Numbered from the stretch's first letter, positions 49,106-59,062 are shown. The stretch is 64,000 bases of DNA from Salibacterium salarium (GCF_030813635.1 NZ_JAUSUM010000002.1:1040410-1104409); one strand, 5' to 3'. Numbers and translations are program-made. Notes: generated from the letters alone by a model not told the origin.

Positions 49106-49681
49106 TCAAACACAAATCCCCTGCCAAAACACGTACCAACCTGATTCTAGTTTCGTGTTCACTTTCGGTTGACTATATATAAACATGTCGGTGGAAATTC
49201 CATCGAGCAATGTATAAAAAGCCTGAACGTATGTTTCAATATCTCCATCTTTTATTTCCTGATTGTGCACACCTAATTTAAATAATTCTATAAAAATTTC
49301 ATCCGTTTCTCCCTCAAATGCTTCAAATCGACGATTGATTGTTTCCTTTAAATCTAAAGGCGGAAACATTAAAACTCTCATATATAACATCCCTAAATGA
49401 CGGGAACTTAAAAATTGGGAGATTGATATTAAAACTTGTTTTAATTGATTTTTTACTGTGTCTCCCTGTCGTTCGTCCAAAGATTGGTTTACATAATCGA
49501 CATATGATCGAAATACATCATCGATAATAGATAAAAATAACGATTCTTTACTATTAACATAGTTGTATAATGAAGGTTTTTTTATCCCTACTTGCTTTGC
49601 TATATCAGCCATACTTGTGCCGTCATATCCACATTCAGCAAATAGTTCCAACGCTGTACGATTAATACTGTCGCTTGTCAT
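49106..49681 (-). CDS. TetR family transcriptional regulator
   Basis: A 191-residue repressor. The N-terminal helix-turn-helix is ALELFAECGYDGTSMADIAKQVGIKKPSLYNYVNSKESLF, followed by an all-helical ligand domain. GGGGGT precedes the ATG. A GGTTGTTAGTTTACACC-like AT-rich promoter region lies upstream (49700-49745), where ACCGACCGGT (49717-49726) is a short palindrome and possible operator. Gene pair with the export protein suggests control of efflux. Confidence 0.9.
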   Translation of the reverse strand: MTSDSINRTALELFAECGYDGTSMADIAKQVGIKKPSLYNYVNSKESLFLSIIDDVFRSYVDYVNQSLDERQGDTVKNQLKQVLISISQFLSSRHLGMLYMRVLMFPPLDLKETINRRFEAFEGETDEIFIELFKLGVHNQEIKDGDIETYVQAFYTLLDGISTDMFIYSQPKVNTKLESGWYVFWQGICV

Positions 49682-49783
49682 AACAAAACCCCCTTGGTAA
49701 CTAAGCCAAAAAACTACCGACCGGTTGTTAGTTTACACCTTTTACTGTTTTTCGTCAACAGTCTTCATATAAGCTCTAAACCG

Positions 49784-49849
49784 AAACACAAAAAGGCTGA
49801 CCTTAAAAGTCTTATCTTAACAACTTTAGAGATCAGCCTTTTTGTGTTT
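49784..49849. terminator. Long inverted-repeat terminator
   Basis: Perfect 17-bp arms: AAACACAAAAAGGCTGA and TCAGCCTTTTTGTGTTT, with a 32-base loop. It follows the minus-strand YbjQ-type gene. Confidence 0.88.
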
Positions 49850-49852
49850 CTT

Positions 49853-50170
49853 TTATTTCTTTATTTTTACAGCCGTACCAAATACCATTACTTCTGAAGT
49901 ACCATTCATAATGGAGGAGGAAGAATAACGAATTCCAATGACAGCATCAGCTTCAAGCTCTCTCGCCTTTTCCTTCATCTCTTGTTCCGCGTAATCTCTT
50001 GCTTCCAAAAACATTTCCTCGTATTCTTTCATTTTGCCGCCTACTATTCCTCGTAGCCCTCCGACTAAGTCTTTACCTAGATGTTTAGCTCTAACCGTAT
50101 TTCCTTTGACCACGCCCAACGCTTCATTTATCTCATATCCTGGAACATACTCTGTAGTAACCATTATCAT
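49853..50170 (-). CDS. YbjQ family (UPF0145) protein
   Basis: A 105-residue protein predicted to form a small oligomeric fold, of unknown function (some label it heavy-metal-binding, without direct proof). Signatures are VPGYEINEALGVVKGNTVRAKHLGKDLVGGLRGIVGG and LEADAVIGIRYSSSSI. GGGGGAT is just before the start. Confidence 0.9.
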   Translation of the reverse strand: MIMVTTEYVPGYEINEALGVVKGNTVRAKHLGKDLVGGLRGIVGGKMKEYEEMFLEARDYAEQEMKEKARELEADAVIGIRYSSSSIMNGTSEVMVFGTAVKIKK

Positions 50171-50239
50171 AAAAATCCCCCGCTTCTATTTAAAGTATTC
50201 TCATATATTTACGAGAGATATTACGTTTTCGTTTCACAT

Positions 50240-51406
50240 TTATACAAATTGGGGTTCTTCTTTAGCAAAAAACCACTTCAGTGCTTCAAATACGTCTCCC
50301 TTTTGCTTAAGAATGAAATGCCGGAATCGTTTATCGTGAATTTTTCTATACGATTGAAGTAAAGTAGAGTGTCGTTGATACTGATTCACTTCCGCATAAC
50401 CTACCATACTAGACAGTTCCATCAATTCATTTATTAATCGTATACACTTGGGATTATCAGAAGTTAAATTGTCCCCATCTGAAAAATGAAACGGATAAAT
50501 ATTATAAAGAACGGGGGAATAAGAATCCTTAATCGTTTCTAAAGCTTTTTCATAAGCAGACGAACAAATCGTTCCCCCGCTTTCTCCTTTTGAAAAAAAA
50601 TCCTCTTCGCTTACATTTTTAGCTTCCGTATGATGAGCAATAAACTCTAATTCTACCGTTTCATATTTTGTTCGCAGGAATCGAACCATCCAAAAGAAGA
50701 AACTTCTTGCCATAAATTTTTCCCATCGGCCCATCGATCCCGAAGTATCCATCATAGCAAGAACTACTGCCTTTGATTCTGGTTTCACTTTTTCATTCCA
50801 TGTCTTAAATCGAAGATCTTCATTAAATATCGGATTAATATTAGGGTTTCCTTTGATAGCGTTACGTTTTATTGCTGAAAGAATCGTGCGGCGTTTGTCG
50901 ATATTACCCATTAATCCTTTTTTTCTAATATCATTAAATTCAATATCTTCGACAATAAGTTCATCTTGCTGTTTTTTCTGTAGATTCGGTAATTCCATTT
51001 CATTAAATAGCAGCTTTTCAAGTTCTAATATAGAAACTTCCGCCTCATAAAAATCTTCCCCTGCTTTATCACCGGGTTTTGAACCGGTTCCGCCTTTTTT
51101 CGGTTTTCCTCCCGGTTCCCTCGCGATAACATCCCCTTCTTGACTGTCACCGTCTCCCTGTCCCGTATACTTGTTATTCTCCATATTATATCGAATTTTA
51201 TATTCATCAACAGAACGAATAGGAATACGTACCACTTCTTTTCCTTTAGACATAATAATGTTTTCTTCTGTAATGAGATCAGGGAGATTTTTTTTTACTG
51301 CCTCTTGTACTTTTTCCTGGTGCCTTCTTTGATCTTCATAGCCTTTGCGGTGAAGGGACCAGTTTTCTTTTGATATGATAAAGTTCCGATTTTCTTTTTC
51401 AGACAT
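50240..51406 (-). CDS. yhbH: Sporulation protein YhbH
   Basis: A conserved spore-formation protein of the DUF444 family that is linked in many bacteria to PrkA and SpoVR. The C-terminal half has a VWA-like metal-site motif [30 protein letters not shown] and [24 protein letters not shown] and [10 protein letters not shown]. The N-terminal half is charged, with the low-complexity GEGD...[13 protein letters not shown] linker. The ATG at 51406 (GGGGGCC upstream) gives 388 residues, like B. subtilis; the ORF extension to 51511 is not needed. A signal peptidase gene lies between it and prkA. Confidence 0.92.
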   Translation of the reverse strand: MSEKENRNFIISKENWSLHRKGYEDQRRHQEKVQEAVKKNLPDLITEENIIMSKGKEVVRIPIRSVDEYKIRYNMENNKYTGQGDGDSQEGDVIAREPGGKPKKGGTGSKPGDKAGEDFYEAEVSILELEKLLFNEMELPNLQKKQQDELIVEDIEFNDIRKKGLMGNIDKRRTILSAIKRNAIKGNPNINPIFNEDLRFKTWNEKVKPESKAVVLAMMDTSGSMGRWEKFMARSFFFWMVRFLRTKYETVELEFIAHHTEAKNVSEEDFFSKGESGGTICSSAYEKALETIKDSYSPVLYNIYPFHFSDGDNLTSDNPKCIRLINELMELSSMVGYAEVNQYQRHSTLLQSYRKIHDKRFRHFILKQKGDVFEALKWFFAKEEPQFV

Positions 51407-51583
51407 GATAGGGCCCCCTTTCCTGACTGCCCATCTATAATGGTGGATATAGTATCTTATGCGGGGGAGACAAGAAACTTGCAACATTATTCTGACTAAT
51501 ATAACAAGCAATTTCTAATAAGAAAGAAGCTGGGTACTAGTCCCAACTTCCTTACATTTCTATGTCCATTACTGTTTCTCTGG

Positions 51584-52135
51584 TTAATTCATTAGTGTGA
51601 ATTCGTCGACAGGCCAATATCTTATATTTGCCTGTCCTACAATTTCATCCATATCAATAAACCCTAGTTGCCTGCTGTCCATACTGTTTCTTCGATTGTC
51701 ACCAAGGACAAAAATTTTGCCTTCCGGTACGGTTGATTCATCCGTGATTCCTTCAAGTGTGAAATCATTTGTAAAAGTACCGTTGTTCACTTGACTTTTA
51801 TACGGAGTTAAGTAATTCTCTTCTTGAGCCTGTCCGTTTACATAAAGTGTGTCATCTTCATATTTTATTTGATCTCCCGGCAGACCTATAACCCTTTTTA
51901 TATAGTCGCTTTCTTCATTTGCATGAAATACAATCAAATCATATCGATCCGGTTCGGAAAACTCATATCCAATTTTGTTAATTATTAATCGTTCTCCATT
52001 TTCAATTGTCGGCATCATTGATTCGCCATGAACCATATAGTTAGCAAAGAAAAATGTGCGCACAATAAAAACAATAACAATAACAACAATGAACGTTTTA
52101 ACCCAATCCCAAATCTCTCTACCTAAATTATTCAT
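51584..52135 (-). CDS. sip: Signal peptidase I
   Basis: Cleaves signal peptides of Sec- and Tat-exported proteins outside the membrane. A single membrane helix (about 8-30) is followed by the catalytic Ser motif NYMVHGESMMPTIENGERL (Ser about 38), the Lys motif YIKRVIGLPGD (about 75) and GDNRRNSMDSRQLGFI. It has 183 residues, as in the SipS/SipT/SipU group. GGTGGAG precedes the ATG. It stands between prkA and yhbH. Confidence 0.95.
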   Translation of the reverse strand: MNNLGREIWDWVKTFIVVIVIVFIVRTFFFANYMVHGESMMPTIENGERLIINKIGYEFSEPDRYDLIVFHANEESDYIKRVIGLPGDQIKYEDDTLYVNGQAQEENYLTPYKSQVNNGTFTNDFTLEGITDESTVPEGKIFVLGDNRRNSMDSRQLGFIDMDEIVGQANIRYWPVDEFTLMN

Positions 52136-52340
52136 TCTGACTCCACCGTCCTATCTACTATAATGTATCATTCTTCATCTTTAACAGCAATTCATGAGAC
52201 GGTAAAATAATGTAAAAAAGCAGCTCACATTTTAGGTTGACAAAAGAAAAAATTTACAATTGCAGATAGATAACATTTTTCAACTCGTTCTCAAAAAGGG
52301 GACTTTCACTAGTGCATGTTATCCAACCTTCGATGAAATA

Positions 52341-52375
52341 CAAAAAGCCTGAATTCTGCAATAGAATCCAGGCTG
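52341..52375 (-). terminator. Terminator of prkA
   Basis: AGCCTGGATTCT pairs with AGAATTCAGGCT around ATTGC (one G-U), followed by TTTTTG on the minus strand. Confidence 0.88.
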
Positions 52376-52386
52376 ACACTAAAATA

Positions 52387-54282
52387 TTACCGGTTTAACA
52401 AGCTGCCAACATAACGCAGCAATTCATTCGCTGATACGGAATTATAACCATGCTCATCGATAAGCCGTGCAATAACCTCGTTAATTTTCTTTAATTGCGA
52501 TTCATCTGGAGTTTTTGTTGACGTCGTAATTTTCACGACATCTTTTAAATCTGCAAACAGTTTTTGTTGAATCGCTTCTCGCAAACGCTCGTGCGAGTTG
52601 TAGTCGAATTTTTTGCCTTTTCGAGCGTAAGCAGAAATACGAATCAGAATTTCTTCTCTAAAGGCTCTTTTAGCATTTTCAGAAATACCGATTTGTTCTT
52701 CAATTGATCGCATCAGTTTTTCATCTGGGCTCATATCTTCACCAGTTAATGGATCCTTCAACTTATTTTTATTGCAGTACGCTTCTACATTATCCAAGTA
52801 ATTATCCATCAATGTTTTAGCTGACTCTTCATAGGAGTACACAAACGCTTTTTGTACTTCTTTTTTAGCTGCTTCATCATATTGCTTTCTGGCTGCTGAT
52901 ATGAAATCCATGTACCGTTCTTTGTCCTCATTGGAAATCGATGCATGTTGATCGAGCCCTTCTTTCAAGGAACGAAGTACATCAAGCGCATTAATAGAAG
53001 CTACATCTTTTCGAATAATAGCTGACGATATGCGGTTAATGACATAACGCGGATCAATTCCATCCATTCCCTCATCTTGATATTCCTTTTTTAGATCCAC
53101 CACATCTTGTTCCTTAAAGCCTTCTATTTCTTCTCCATCATATAATCTCATTTTTTTCACAAGATCAATACTCTGGTTTTTTGGTTCTTTTAATCTCGTT
53201 AATATTGAAAATATCGCAGCTGTTTTTAGCGCATGTGGAGCAATGTGAACATTTGCCATATCACTATCCTGAATCATTTTTTCATATATTCTTTCTTCTT
53301 CAGACACTTTCAAATTATATGGAACGTTCATAACAATAATACGTGAATGCAATGCCTCATTTTTCTTATTGGATATAAAAGATTTATACTCCGCTTCGTT
53401 TGTGTGCGCCACAATCAGCTCATCAGCAGAAATTAACGCAAAGCGTCCTGCTTTAAAATTACCTTCTTCACTTAATGATAATAAATGCCACAGAAATTTT
53501 TCATCACATTTCAACATTTCCTGAAATTCCATCATGCCTCGATTCGCTTTGTTCAACTCTCCATCAAAACGATAAGCTCGTGGATCAGATTCAGACCCGT
53601 ATTCAGCTATCGTAGAAAAGTCAATACTGCCAGTGAGATCAGCAATATCCTGCGATTTTGGATCAGAAGGGCTGAATGTTCCAATCCCGACTCTTCTATC
53701 TTCAGAGAAAAAGATCCGTTCTACCATCACATCTTCAATATTTCCGTCATATTCTTTTTCAAGTCTCATCAAGTTCAACGGTGACAAATGGCCTTCAATT
53801 TTTATGCCATATTCTTCATAAAAATCATCACGAAGATGAGGCGGGATTAAGTGTAGCGGGTCTTCATGCATTGGGCATCCTTCAATCGCATAAACCGCAC
53901 CAGCATCTGTTTTTGTATATTGTTCTAATCCCCGTTTCAACATCGTCACAATGGTTGATTTCCCACCGCTTACAGGCCCCATCAACAATAGTATTCTTTT
54001 CTTTACATCTAGTCGGCGCGCTGCGGAATGAAAGTATTCTTCCACTAATTTTTCTAAAGATTCTTCTAAACCAAAAATATCATTTCCAAAAAAATTGTAC
54101 ATTTTTTGGTTATCCTTTTCTATAATACCGGCATCTTTAATCATATTGTATACTCGTGAATGTGAAGTTTGAGCAATATGTGGGTGTTCTTTCACCAATT
54201 CCAAATATTCTTTAAAGGTTCCTCTCCATTCCAACTGTTTCTCATCTTCTCGAAATTGACGGATTTTATTTATAATCTCCAA
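52387..54282 (-). CDS. prkA: PrkA serine protein kinase
   Basis: A spore-associated kinase/AAA-type ATPase, 631 residues. The P-loop is LLMGPVSGGKSTI (about 97-108), and SDPKSQDIADLTGSID and EAFDGELNKANRGMMEFQEMLKC-type DGELNKANRGMMEFQ lie in the AAA core, with LISADELIVAHTNEAEY beyond. The C-terminal PrkA domain (about 380-631) ends in LLRYVGSLLNR. The start is TTG after AAAGGGGAGG. prkA usually lies next to yhbH; here the signal peptidase gene comes between, transcribed the same way. Confidence 0.95.
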   Translation of the reverse strand: MEIINKIRQFREDEKQLEWRGTFKEYLELVKEHPHIAQTSHSRVYNMIKDAGIIEKDNQKMYNFFGNDIFGLEESLEKLVEEYFHSAARRLDVKKRILLLMGPVSGGKSTIVTMLKRGLEQYTKTDAGAVYAIEGCPMHEDPLHLIPPHLRDDFYEEYGIKIEGHLSPLNLMRLEKEYDGNIEDVMVERIFFSEDRRVGIGTFSPSDPKSQDIADLTGSIDFSTIAEYGSESDPRAYRFDGELNKANRGMMEFQEMLKCDEKFLWHLLSLSEEGNFKAGRFALISADELIVAHTNEAEYKSFISNKKNEALHSRIIVMNVPYNLKVSEEERIYEKMIQDSDMANVHIAPHALKTAAIFSILTRLKEPKNQSIDLVKKMRLYDGEEIEGFKEQDVVDLKKEYQDEGMDGIDPRYVINRISSAIIRKDVASINALDVLRSLKEGLDQHASISNEDKERYMDFISAARKQYDEAAKKEVQKAFVYSYEESAKTLMDNYLDNVEAYCNKNKLKDPLTGEDMSPDEKLMRSIEEQIGISENAKRAFREEILIRISAYARKGKKFDYNSHERLREAIQQKLFADLKDVVKITTSTKTPDESQLKKINEVIARLIDEHGYNSVSANELLRYVGSLLNR

Positions 54283-54462
54283 CTTACGAGCCTCCCCTTT
54301 CTAACAATAAATAAAGTGTAACGAAAACAGCTAAGTCTGTTTTCAAGCTTTGTCCATTGATTACTTTATTTCTATGCGAAAAAAAAAGGAACATAACCGA
54401 TGACTTTTGCCGATATTAACAATAGACGTAACGATTATTAATATAGAAAGTGGGATACACCG

Positions 54463-56331
54463 TTGAGAATAGCAGCAGGTTATTTTTTTATTATTGGGTT
54501 TTTAACACTGTTTTCGTTTTTCTTGTTAGGTGCATTGCAAGAAGGAGAAGACATAAAATCAGTCGAAGCTGTATTGGAAACAGAGACTGAGATTGATACT
54601 GTGACTATGCCTAAAAATAGTTATATCTATGATAAAAATGGTCGCGTCATTTCCGAAGTGACAAGCCAGCAAAACCGCAGATACGTCGAATATAAAGATA
54701 TACCCCAACTAGTGAAAGACGCATTTCTTTCAACAGAAGATCAACAGTTTTTTGAACACAAAGGTGTGGATATGTCTGCTGTCGGAAGAGCCCTCATCGT
54801 TAATGCAAAGGCAAATAGCATCGAAGAAGGAGCTAGTACACTAACGCAGCAAGTTGTTCGTAATCTATATTTGTCTCACGAACAATCGTACAATCGAAAA
54901 TTAAGTGAAGTGCTTTATTCTTATCAATTAGAACAAGACTATTCTAAACGAGAGATTCTCGAATTTTATGTGAATACCATCTATTTTAACAATGGCATTT
55001 ATGGTTTTGAGACGGCAAGTCAAAGTTACTTTAATAAACCTAGCAAAGAATTAAGTCTTGCAGAAGTCGCATTTCTTGCATCTATACCAGCAAACCCTGA
55101 ACATTACGACCCATTGACAAAAAAGGAAAACACAAAGTTGCGACAGGAATGGGTATTAACGAAAATGCAGGAAACAGGAGCTATTTCCGAAGAAAGGAAA
55201 GCAGATGCGATGGACGAACCTATTCATATTACTTTTTCAAAAAAGACAGACCTTTATCCAAGTTATACATTCTATATTGAACATGAACTGAAACAATTAA
55301 TCGCCGCTGAAGAAGGATACAAGAACCAATTAGAAAATGCGGGAGACGACGAGAAAGAAGAAATTGAACAAAAACTAAATGACAGGGTCGATGAACTATG
55401 GAAATCCGGAATACACATTGAAACCTCTTTACATCCCGAGATTCAAGAAAGTGTAACCAGCGCAGTCAACGAAGAATTGGATGGAAGTAACGTACAAGGT
55501 GCTGCGGTTGTTATTGATCACGCTACTAATCGTATCGTTGCTATGAACGGCGGAAAGCAATATCAAAAATACGATTTTCAACGAGCTTTTCAAGCTTATC
55601 GACAACCTGGTTCAGCTATTAAGCCTTTACTAGTATATGGTCCGTATTTTGAAGAGACAGAGGCAAGTACGTCCGACATGGTAAGTTCCGATCCATTTTG
55701 CCGAAACGATTATTGTCCTTCCAATGCTGGCGGAGACTTTTATGGCAATGTAACAATGGAAACAGCATTTGCACAATCATATAATACATCAGCATTGCGT
55801 TTGTTCGATCATACCGGAATAAAAACCTCTTTTTCTTATTTAGAAAAGTTTAGATTTTCAAAACTTCAATCCGACGATTATCATTATGCGGCAGCATTAG
55901 GAGGTTTTTCTCATGGGGTAAGTCCGTTAGAATTAACCGACAGCTACACCGTTTTTTCCAATCATGGGGAATATACACCATCAAGAGGAATAAAAAGCGT
56001 AACAGATGAGGAAGGCAATGTTTTATATGAATGGGAAGACTCCTCACAACAATTGTGGAAAGAAGAAACCAACCAAAAACTCCGGCAATTGATGCGATCT
56101 GTGTTAACAGAAGGAACAGCTGGATTCGCTGATATAAAAGGAGAAGAATGGAGAGGAAAAACAGGCACAACTAATAAATACCATGATTTGTGGTTTGTAG
56201 GTTATGGTGACCGATATACAGCTGGAGTGTGGGTAGGCGAGGACAATCCTGCTTCTCTTGAACCTATAAGCTCAAGACTCCCTCACTTATCACTATGGAA
56301 ACAAATAACGTCACACATTCCCGAATCATAA
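54463..56331 (+). CDS. pbpD: Class A penicillin-binding protein, PbpD-like (PBP4)
   Basis: A second bifunctional peptidoglycan synthase. After one membrane helix (about 5-28), the glycosyltransferase domain has STEDQQFFEHKGVD and GASTLTQQVVRN. The transpeptidase motifs are RQPGSAIKPLLVYGP (SxxK), SYNTSALRL (SxN) and KTGTTNK. The 622 residues match PBP4/PbpD of B. subtilis (624). A long acidic insert lies between the domains (about 285-310). The start is TTG with a weak GTGGGA site. It ends at a bidirectional terminator. Confidence 0.88.
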   Translation: MRIAAGYFFIIGFLTLFSFFLLGALQEGEDIKSVEAVLETETEIDTVTMPKNSYIYDKNGRVISEVTSQQNRRYVEYKDIPQLVKDAFLSTEDQQFFEHKGVDMSAVGRALIVNAKANSIEEGASTLTQQVVRNLYLSHEQSYNRKLSEVLYSYQLEQDYSKREILEFYVNTIYFNNGIYGFETASQSYFNKPSKELSLAEVAFLASIPANPEHYDPLTKKENTKLRQEWVLTKMQETGAISEERKADAMDEPIHITFSKKTDLYPSYTFYIEHELKQLIAAEEGYKNQLENAGDDEKEEIEQKLNDRVDELWKSGIHIETSLHPEIQESVTSAVNEELDGSNVQGAAVVIDHATNRIVAMNGGKQYQKYDFQRAFQAYRQPGSAIKPLLVYGPYFEETEASTSDMVSSDPFCRNDYCPSNAGGDFYGNVTMETAFAQSYNTSALRLFDHTGIKTSFSYLEKFRFSKLQSDDYHYAAALGGFSHGVSPLELTDSYTVFSNHGEYTPSRGIKSVTDEEGNVLYEWEDSSQQLWKEETNQKLRQLMRSVLTEGTAGFADIKGEEWRGKTGTTNKYHDLWFVGYGDRYTAGVWVGEDNPASLEPISSRLPHLSLWKQITSHIPES

Positions 56332-56340
56332 ATAAAAGTA

Positions 56341-56383
56341 AAAACGCCCTAGTCAATCACAATAGATCTTGACGGGGCGTTTT
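56341..56383. terminator. Bidirectional terminator pbpD/yufK
   Basis: AAAACGCCCTAGTCAA pairs with TTGACGGGGCGTTTT (one bulge/mismatch); the loop is about 15 bases. Confidence 0.8.
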
Positions 56384-56942
56384 ACAAAGGCAAACTTTTT
56401 ATAAGACTATTATACAATCTAAATGCTGCATACAGTATAGCTACAGTGGACACACTCCAAAAACTGACATGAAAAAATATCATGCCAAATAAACCTGCCC
56501 CGGACATCGATTCCCCTACTTTGTAAACAAAGAAAATGAAATAGATAATAGTAGCAGCCAAAAAGCAACTAACTATACCTATCGGGACTGTGACAAAAAA
56601 AAGAGAGCAGACACTTGCAATCAAGTAGATCCATGTTCCTCCCCGAACTTTTCGAAGTTCATTTCCTTCGACATCTTGTGAGAAAAACAATAACGATAAT
56701 TCCATCACAGTATCTACAATTAACTTTAAAGCAGAAAATATCATAAAGAAAAATAAAACTAAGAAAAAAAGTAACGTAAATTTAATTCCTGTTTCACTAA
56801 AAAATTCAAGCATCCCTTGATATAATCCGACATTCATAAGCCATTCAGTGAGTTGTAACTCTGTATAAATAGCAAAAGAAATGCTGAATAATAGTATTGA
56901 AAATAAGGGAAAGTGGCTAGTTAAATATGTATTTCTCATCAT
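56382..56942 (-). CDS. YufK-like (DUF5366) membrane protein
   Basis: A 186-residue protein with about five hydrophobic segments (FPLFSILLFSISFAIY, FTLLFFLVLFFFMIFSALKL, WIYLIASVCSLFFVTVPIGIVSC and others) and a short charged loop SQDVEGNELRKVRGG. The layout is like the small membrane protein YufK, of unknown function. The assignment is moderate. It stands alone. Confidence 0.6.
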   Translation of the reverse strand: MMRNTYLTSHFPLFSILLFSISFAIYTELQLTEWLMNVGLYQGMLEFFSETGIKFTLLFFLVLFFFMIFSALKLIVDTVMELSLLFFSQDVEGNELRKVRGGTWIYLIASVCSLFFVTVPIGIVSCFLAATIIYFIFFVYKVGESMSGAGLFGMIFFHVSFWSVSTVAILYAAFRLYNSLIKSLPL

Positions 56943-57001
56943 TTATTACATTCTCCCACATGAACCCGGTTATCCGAAGCGGATGATTATCCGCTTTAGC
57001 A

Positions 57002-57319
57002 TCAAAAATGGTGAATCACTTCATATGACTTTAATTCACTTCCAGATGCCGGGGTTTTTTCTTTCGTGCTGTTTTGATTATTTTGTTGGCCTTGATGCGC
57101 CTTCTTAAAGGCATCACTATTTACCCAATCTTCATAATGCTGTTTAGATTCCCATTTTGTAAAGACAACCTGTTTGCCGTTTTCTTTATTTTCTTCCAAG
57201 AACATAAAATCAAGACACCCTGGTATGTTTTTCATGTTCTCTACACTATTTCCAAATCTATTCTGCATAGCTTCCTTTGCGTCATCAGGAACATGCAATT
57301 CGTTCATTACGACATACAT
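57002..57319 (-). CDS. Antibiotic-biosynthesis-monooxygenase fold protein (HmoA-like)
   Basis: A dimeric alpha/beta ferredoxin-like (ABM) domain protein related to the heme-degrading monooxygenases HmoA/HmoB and IsdG. It shows VVMNELHVPDDAKEAMQNRFGNSVENMKNIPGCLDFMFLEE and VVFTKWESKQHYEDWVNSDAFKKAH. It has 105 residues, with an Asn/Gln/Ser-rich tail. Heme activity is an inference from similarity, not from catalytic residues. AGGAGG precedes the ATG. Confidence 0.8.
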   Translation of the reverse strand: MYVVMNELHVPDDAKEAMQNRFGNSVENMKNIPGCLDFMFLEENKENGKQVVFTKWESKQHYEDWVNSDAFKKAHQGQQNNQNSTKEKTPASGSELKSYEVIHHF

Positions 57320-57500
57320 AAAGATAACCTCCTGTATACAAAACGTTTATTTTCCTCACACTAAGGACAATCTACTTTTATTATACCAGTGAATACTAAT
57401 CTTTACCAATTATTGAATAAAGAAAAGATTTATGATATACAGCGCAACTTCAATAAGGTATAATAACTGATAGGATAAGCTACAAAGGAGGTTTTACATA

Positions 57501-57590
57501 ATGAAGCTGGTATTAATCCTCGGTATATGTGTTGCTTTCTTGGTTTCTATATTTACAGCAGGGTTTGAAGATAAACCCCATAAATACTAA
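57501..57590 (+). CDS. Hydrophobic micro-protein (29 aa)
   Basis: Hand-found ORF: MKLVLILGICVAFLVSIFTA followed by GFEDKPHKY. A single hydrophobic helix with a short polar tail, of unknown family. A strong AAAGGAGG ribosome site lies 9 bases before the ATG and a terminator follows the stop, so translation is likely. Confidence 0.65.
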   Translation: MKLVLILGICVAFLVSIFTAGFEDKPHKY

Positions 57591-57594
57591 TTAT

Positions 57595-57639
57595 AAAACA
57601 AACAGCTACCACCAAAACAATGGAGCTGTTTGTTTTTTA
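57595..57639. terminator. Bidirectional terminator, micro-protein/trmL
   Basis: AAAACAAACAGCT pairs with AGCTGTTTGTTTT around ACCACCAAAACAATGG. Confidence 0.88.
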
Positions 57640-58110
57640 GTATAATTTGGGAAATTGCTGTTGTCTAAGGACTTCATAAATGACAATGGCTGCTGTGTTC
57701 GATAAATTTAGTGAACGAACGTAGTCATTTTGGGGGATACGTAAACAATGATCTTTATTATTGAAAGTTATTTCTTCCGGTAACCCTTTAGTCTCACTAC
57801 CAAAAACAAAAAAATAATCTTTCGATAATTCATTGTACGAAAAGTCACTATAAGGAGTAGATCCTATCGTTTCTACAAAATAGTATTCTCCCTCCGGCCA
57901 TGTTTTGAAAAGTTCTTCTAACGAATCATAATAATGAATGTCGACATTCGGCCAATAATCACACCCTGCACGTTTTAACATTTTGTCATCAGTCGAAAAA
58001 CCAAGTGGTCGAATTAAATGCAAATGTGTTCCTGTCCCTACGCAAGTCCTCGCTATATTGCCCGTATTGGCTGGTATTTCTGGTTGATATAAAACAATAT
58101 GATTACTCAT
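57637..58110 (-). CDS. trmL: tRNA (cytidine/uridine-34 2'-O)-methyltransferase TrmL
   Basis: A SPOUT methyltransferase that modifies the wobble base of tRNA-Leu. It has 157 residues with LYQPEIPANTGNIARTCVGTG, LIRPLGFSTDDKMLKRAGCDYW, FVFGSETKGLPEEI and RSLNLSNTAAIVIYEVLRQ, the knot signatures. The tRNA-Leu genes (CAA and UAA) that are its targets occur at 61.9-62.1 kb. GAGGTG precedes the ATG. Formerly cspR. Confidence 0.95.
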   Translation of the reverse strand: MSNHIVLYQPEIPANTGNIARTCVGTGTHLHLIRPLGFSTDDKMLKRAGCDYWPNVDIHYYDSLEELFKTWPEGEYYFVETIGSTPYSDFSYNELSKDYFFVFGSETKGLPEEITFNNKDHCLRIPQNDYVRSLNLSNTAAIVIYEVLRQQQFPKLY

Positions 58111-58183
58111 GTCTTTTTTGGCACCTCATTTACACGATTTAAAACAAATATGATTATAACATAGATGTTTATAAACTATCTTC

Positions 58184-59062
58184 TTATCCGATTCGAAAAA
58201 ATTTATATTTAATATTAGGAGTCCATGCTGTAGAATCTTCATACGTCCAATATCGCGCTCTACTGTTTGTGGTCTGGGCATTAACCAAAGGCTCCTCATT
58301 CCCATCAAACCCTGTCACTATTGTACTATGCTGCCACCTATCATCTCCGTTAAAGTCATAACAAATGACATCACCAAGGCCTAATTCCTTGACATTCTCC
58401 ACTTCAGAAGCCCTTAAGCCTTCGGTGGAACTACTTAAATACCATCGAAAAGAGTGTGCCACAGCCCAACTGTAACTCCATGTTCCTTTCCCGTACCACC
58501 ATCCCTTTCCTCTTTCAGGCATTCCTCTCATTGGGGCTCCGCCTGCCCGGAGACATTGGGAAATAAAATTTGTACAGTTATCTGTGAATTTACGATAAGA
58601 AGAGTTGTAATCGTCCCACCACCGTTCTGCATACTGCACAGCATTTCTTCTATCATAAGAAAAACCACGGTCCACCTGTTGATTAGAAGTGGAAATCTTT
58701 TTAGTAGGCAAAGACTCTTTTTGGATCAATTTATCAATGAGAAGATGACCATCATGGGTTTTTACCAAACGATGCAGTACTTGCTCCTCTATATGATATT
58801 TCTGCTTTATTTTCATAAAACGTGAGATAACCAACTGATAGGTTACATTTTCTTGTTTGCCAAAACGATGAATCCGATATGGATAAAAGGATACTATTAT
58901 TTTTAATAAAGTTGCTTCTCGGTGTTGTAACGATCTTTTCAACCTCCTAAGCATTTCTGTCTCTTGAGGTGTTGTTTTATCAGGTCTTGTCCCCACAAGC
59001 CCTAATTGAAATCTCATCCAATCCTTGAGATGTTCCTGCAAGGCATCATTCCATTTTTTCAT
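58184..59062 (-). CDS. Amidase-domain protein (YhbB-like)
   Basis: A 292-residue protein with an N-terminal helical part of about 130 residues and a C-terminal amidase_6 (papain-like) domain. NAVQYAERWWDDYNSSYRKFTDNCTNFISQCLRAGGAPMRG holds the catalytic Cys (about 170) and RWQHSTIVTGFDGNEEPLVNAQT the His (about 250). It probably cleaves peptidoglycan stem peptides or acts in spores; there is no signal peptide. The ATG at 59062 is better spaced from GGAGGGG than 59068. B. subtilis has yhbB here too. Confidence 0.78.
   Translation of the reverse strand: MKKWNDALQEHLKDWMRFQLGLVGTRPDKTTPQETEMLRRLKRSLQHREATLLKIIVSFYPYRIHRFGKQENVTYQLVISRFMKIKQKYHIEEQVLHRLVKTHDGHLLIDKLIQKESLPTKKISTSNQQVDRGFSYDRRNAVQYAERWWDDYNSSYRKFTDNCTNFISQCLRAGGAPMRGMPERGKGWWYGKGTWSYSWAVAHSFRWYLSSSTEGLRASEVENVKELGLGDVICYDFNGDDRWQHSTIVTGFDGNEEPLVNAQTTNSRARYWTYEDSTAWTPNIKYKFFRIG

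Noticed and set aside
53485..54125. Plus-strand ORFs of 99 and 149 residues in prkA
   Set aside because: Shadows of prkA with no ribosome sites.
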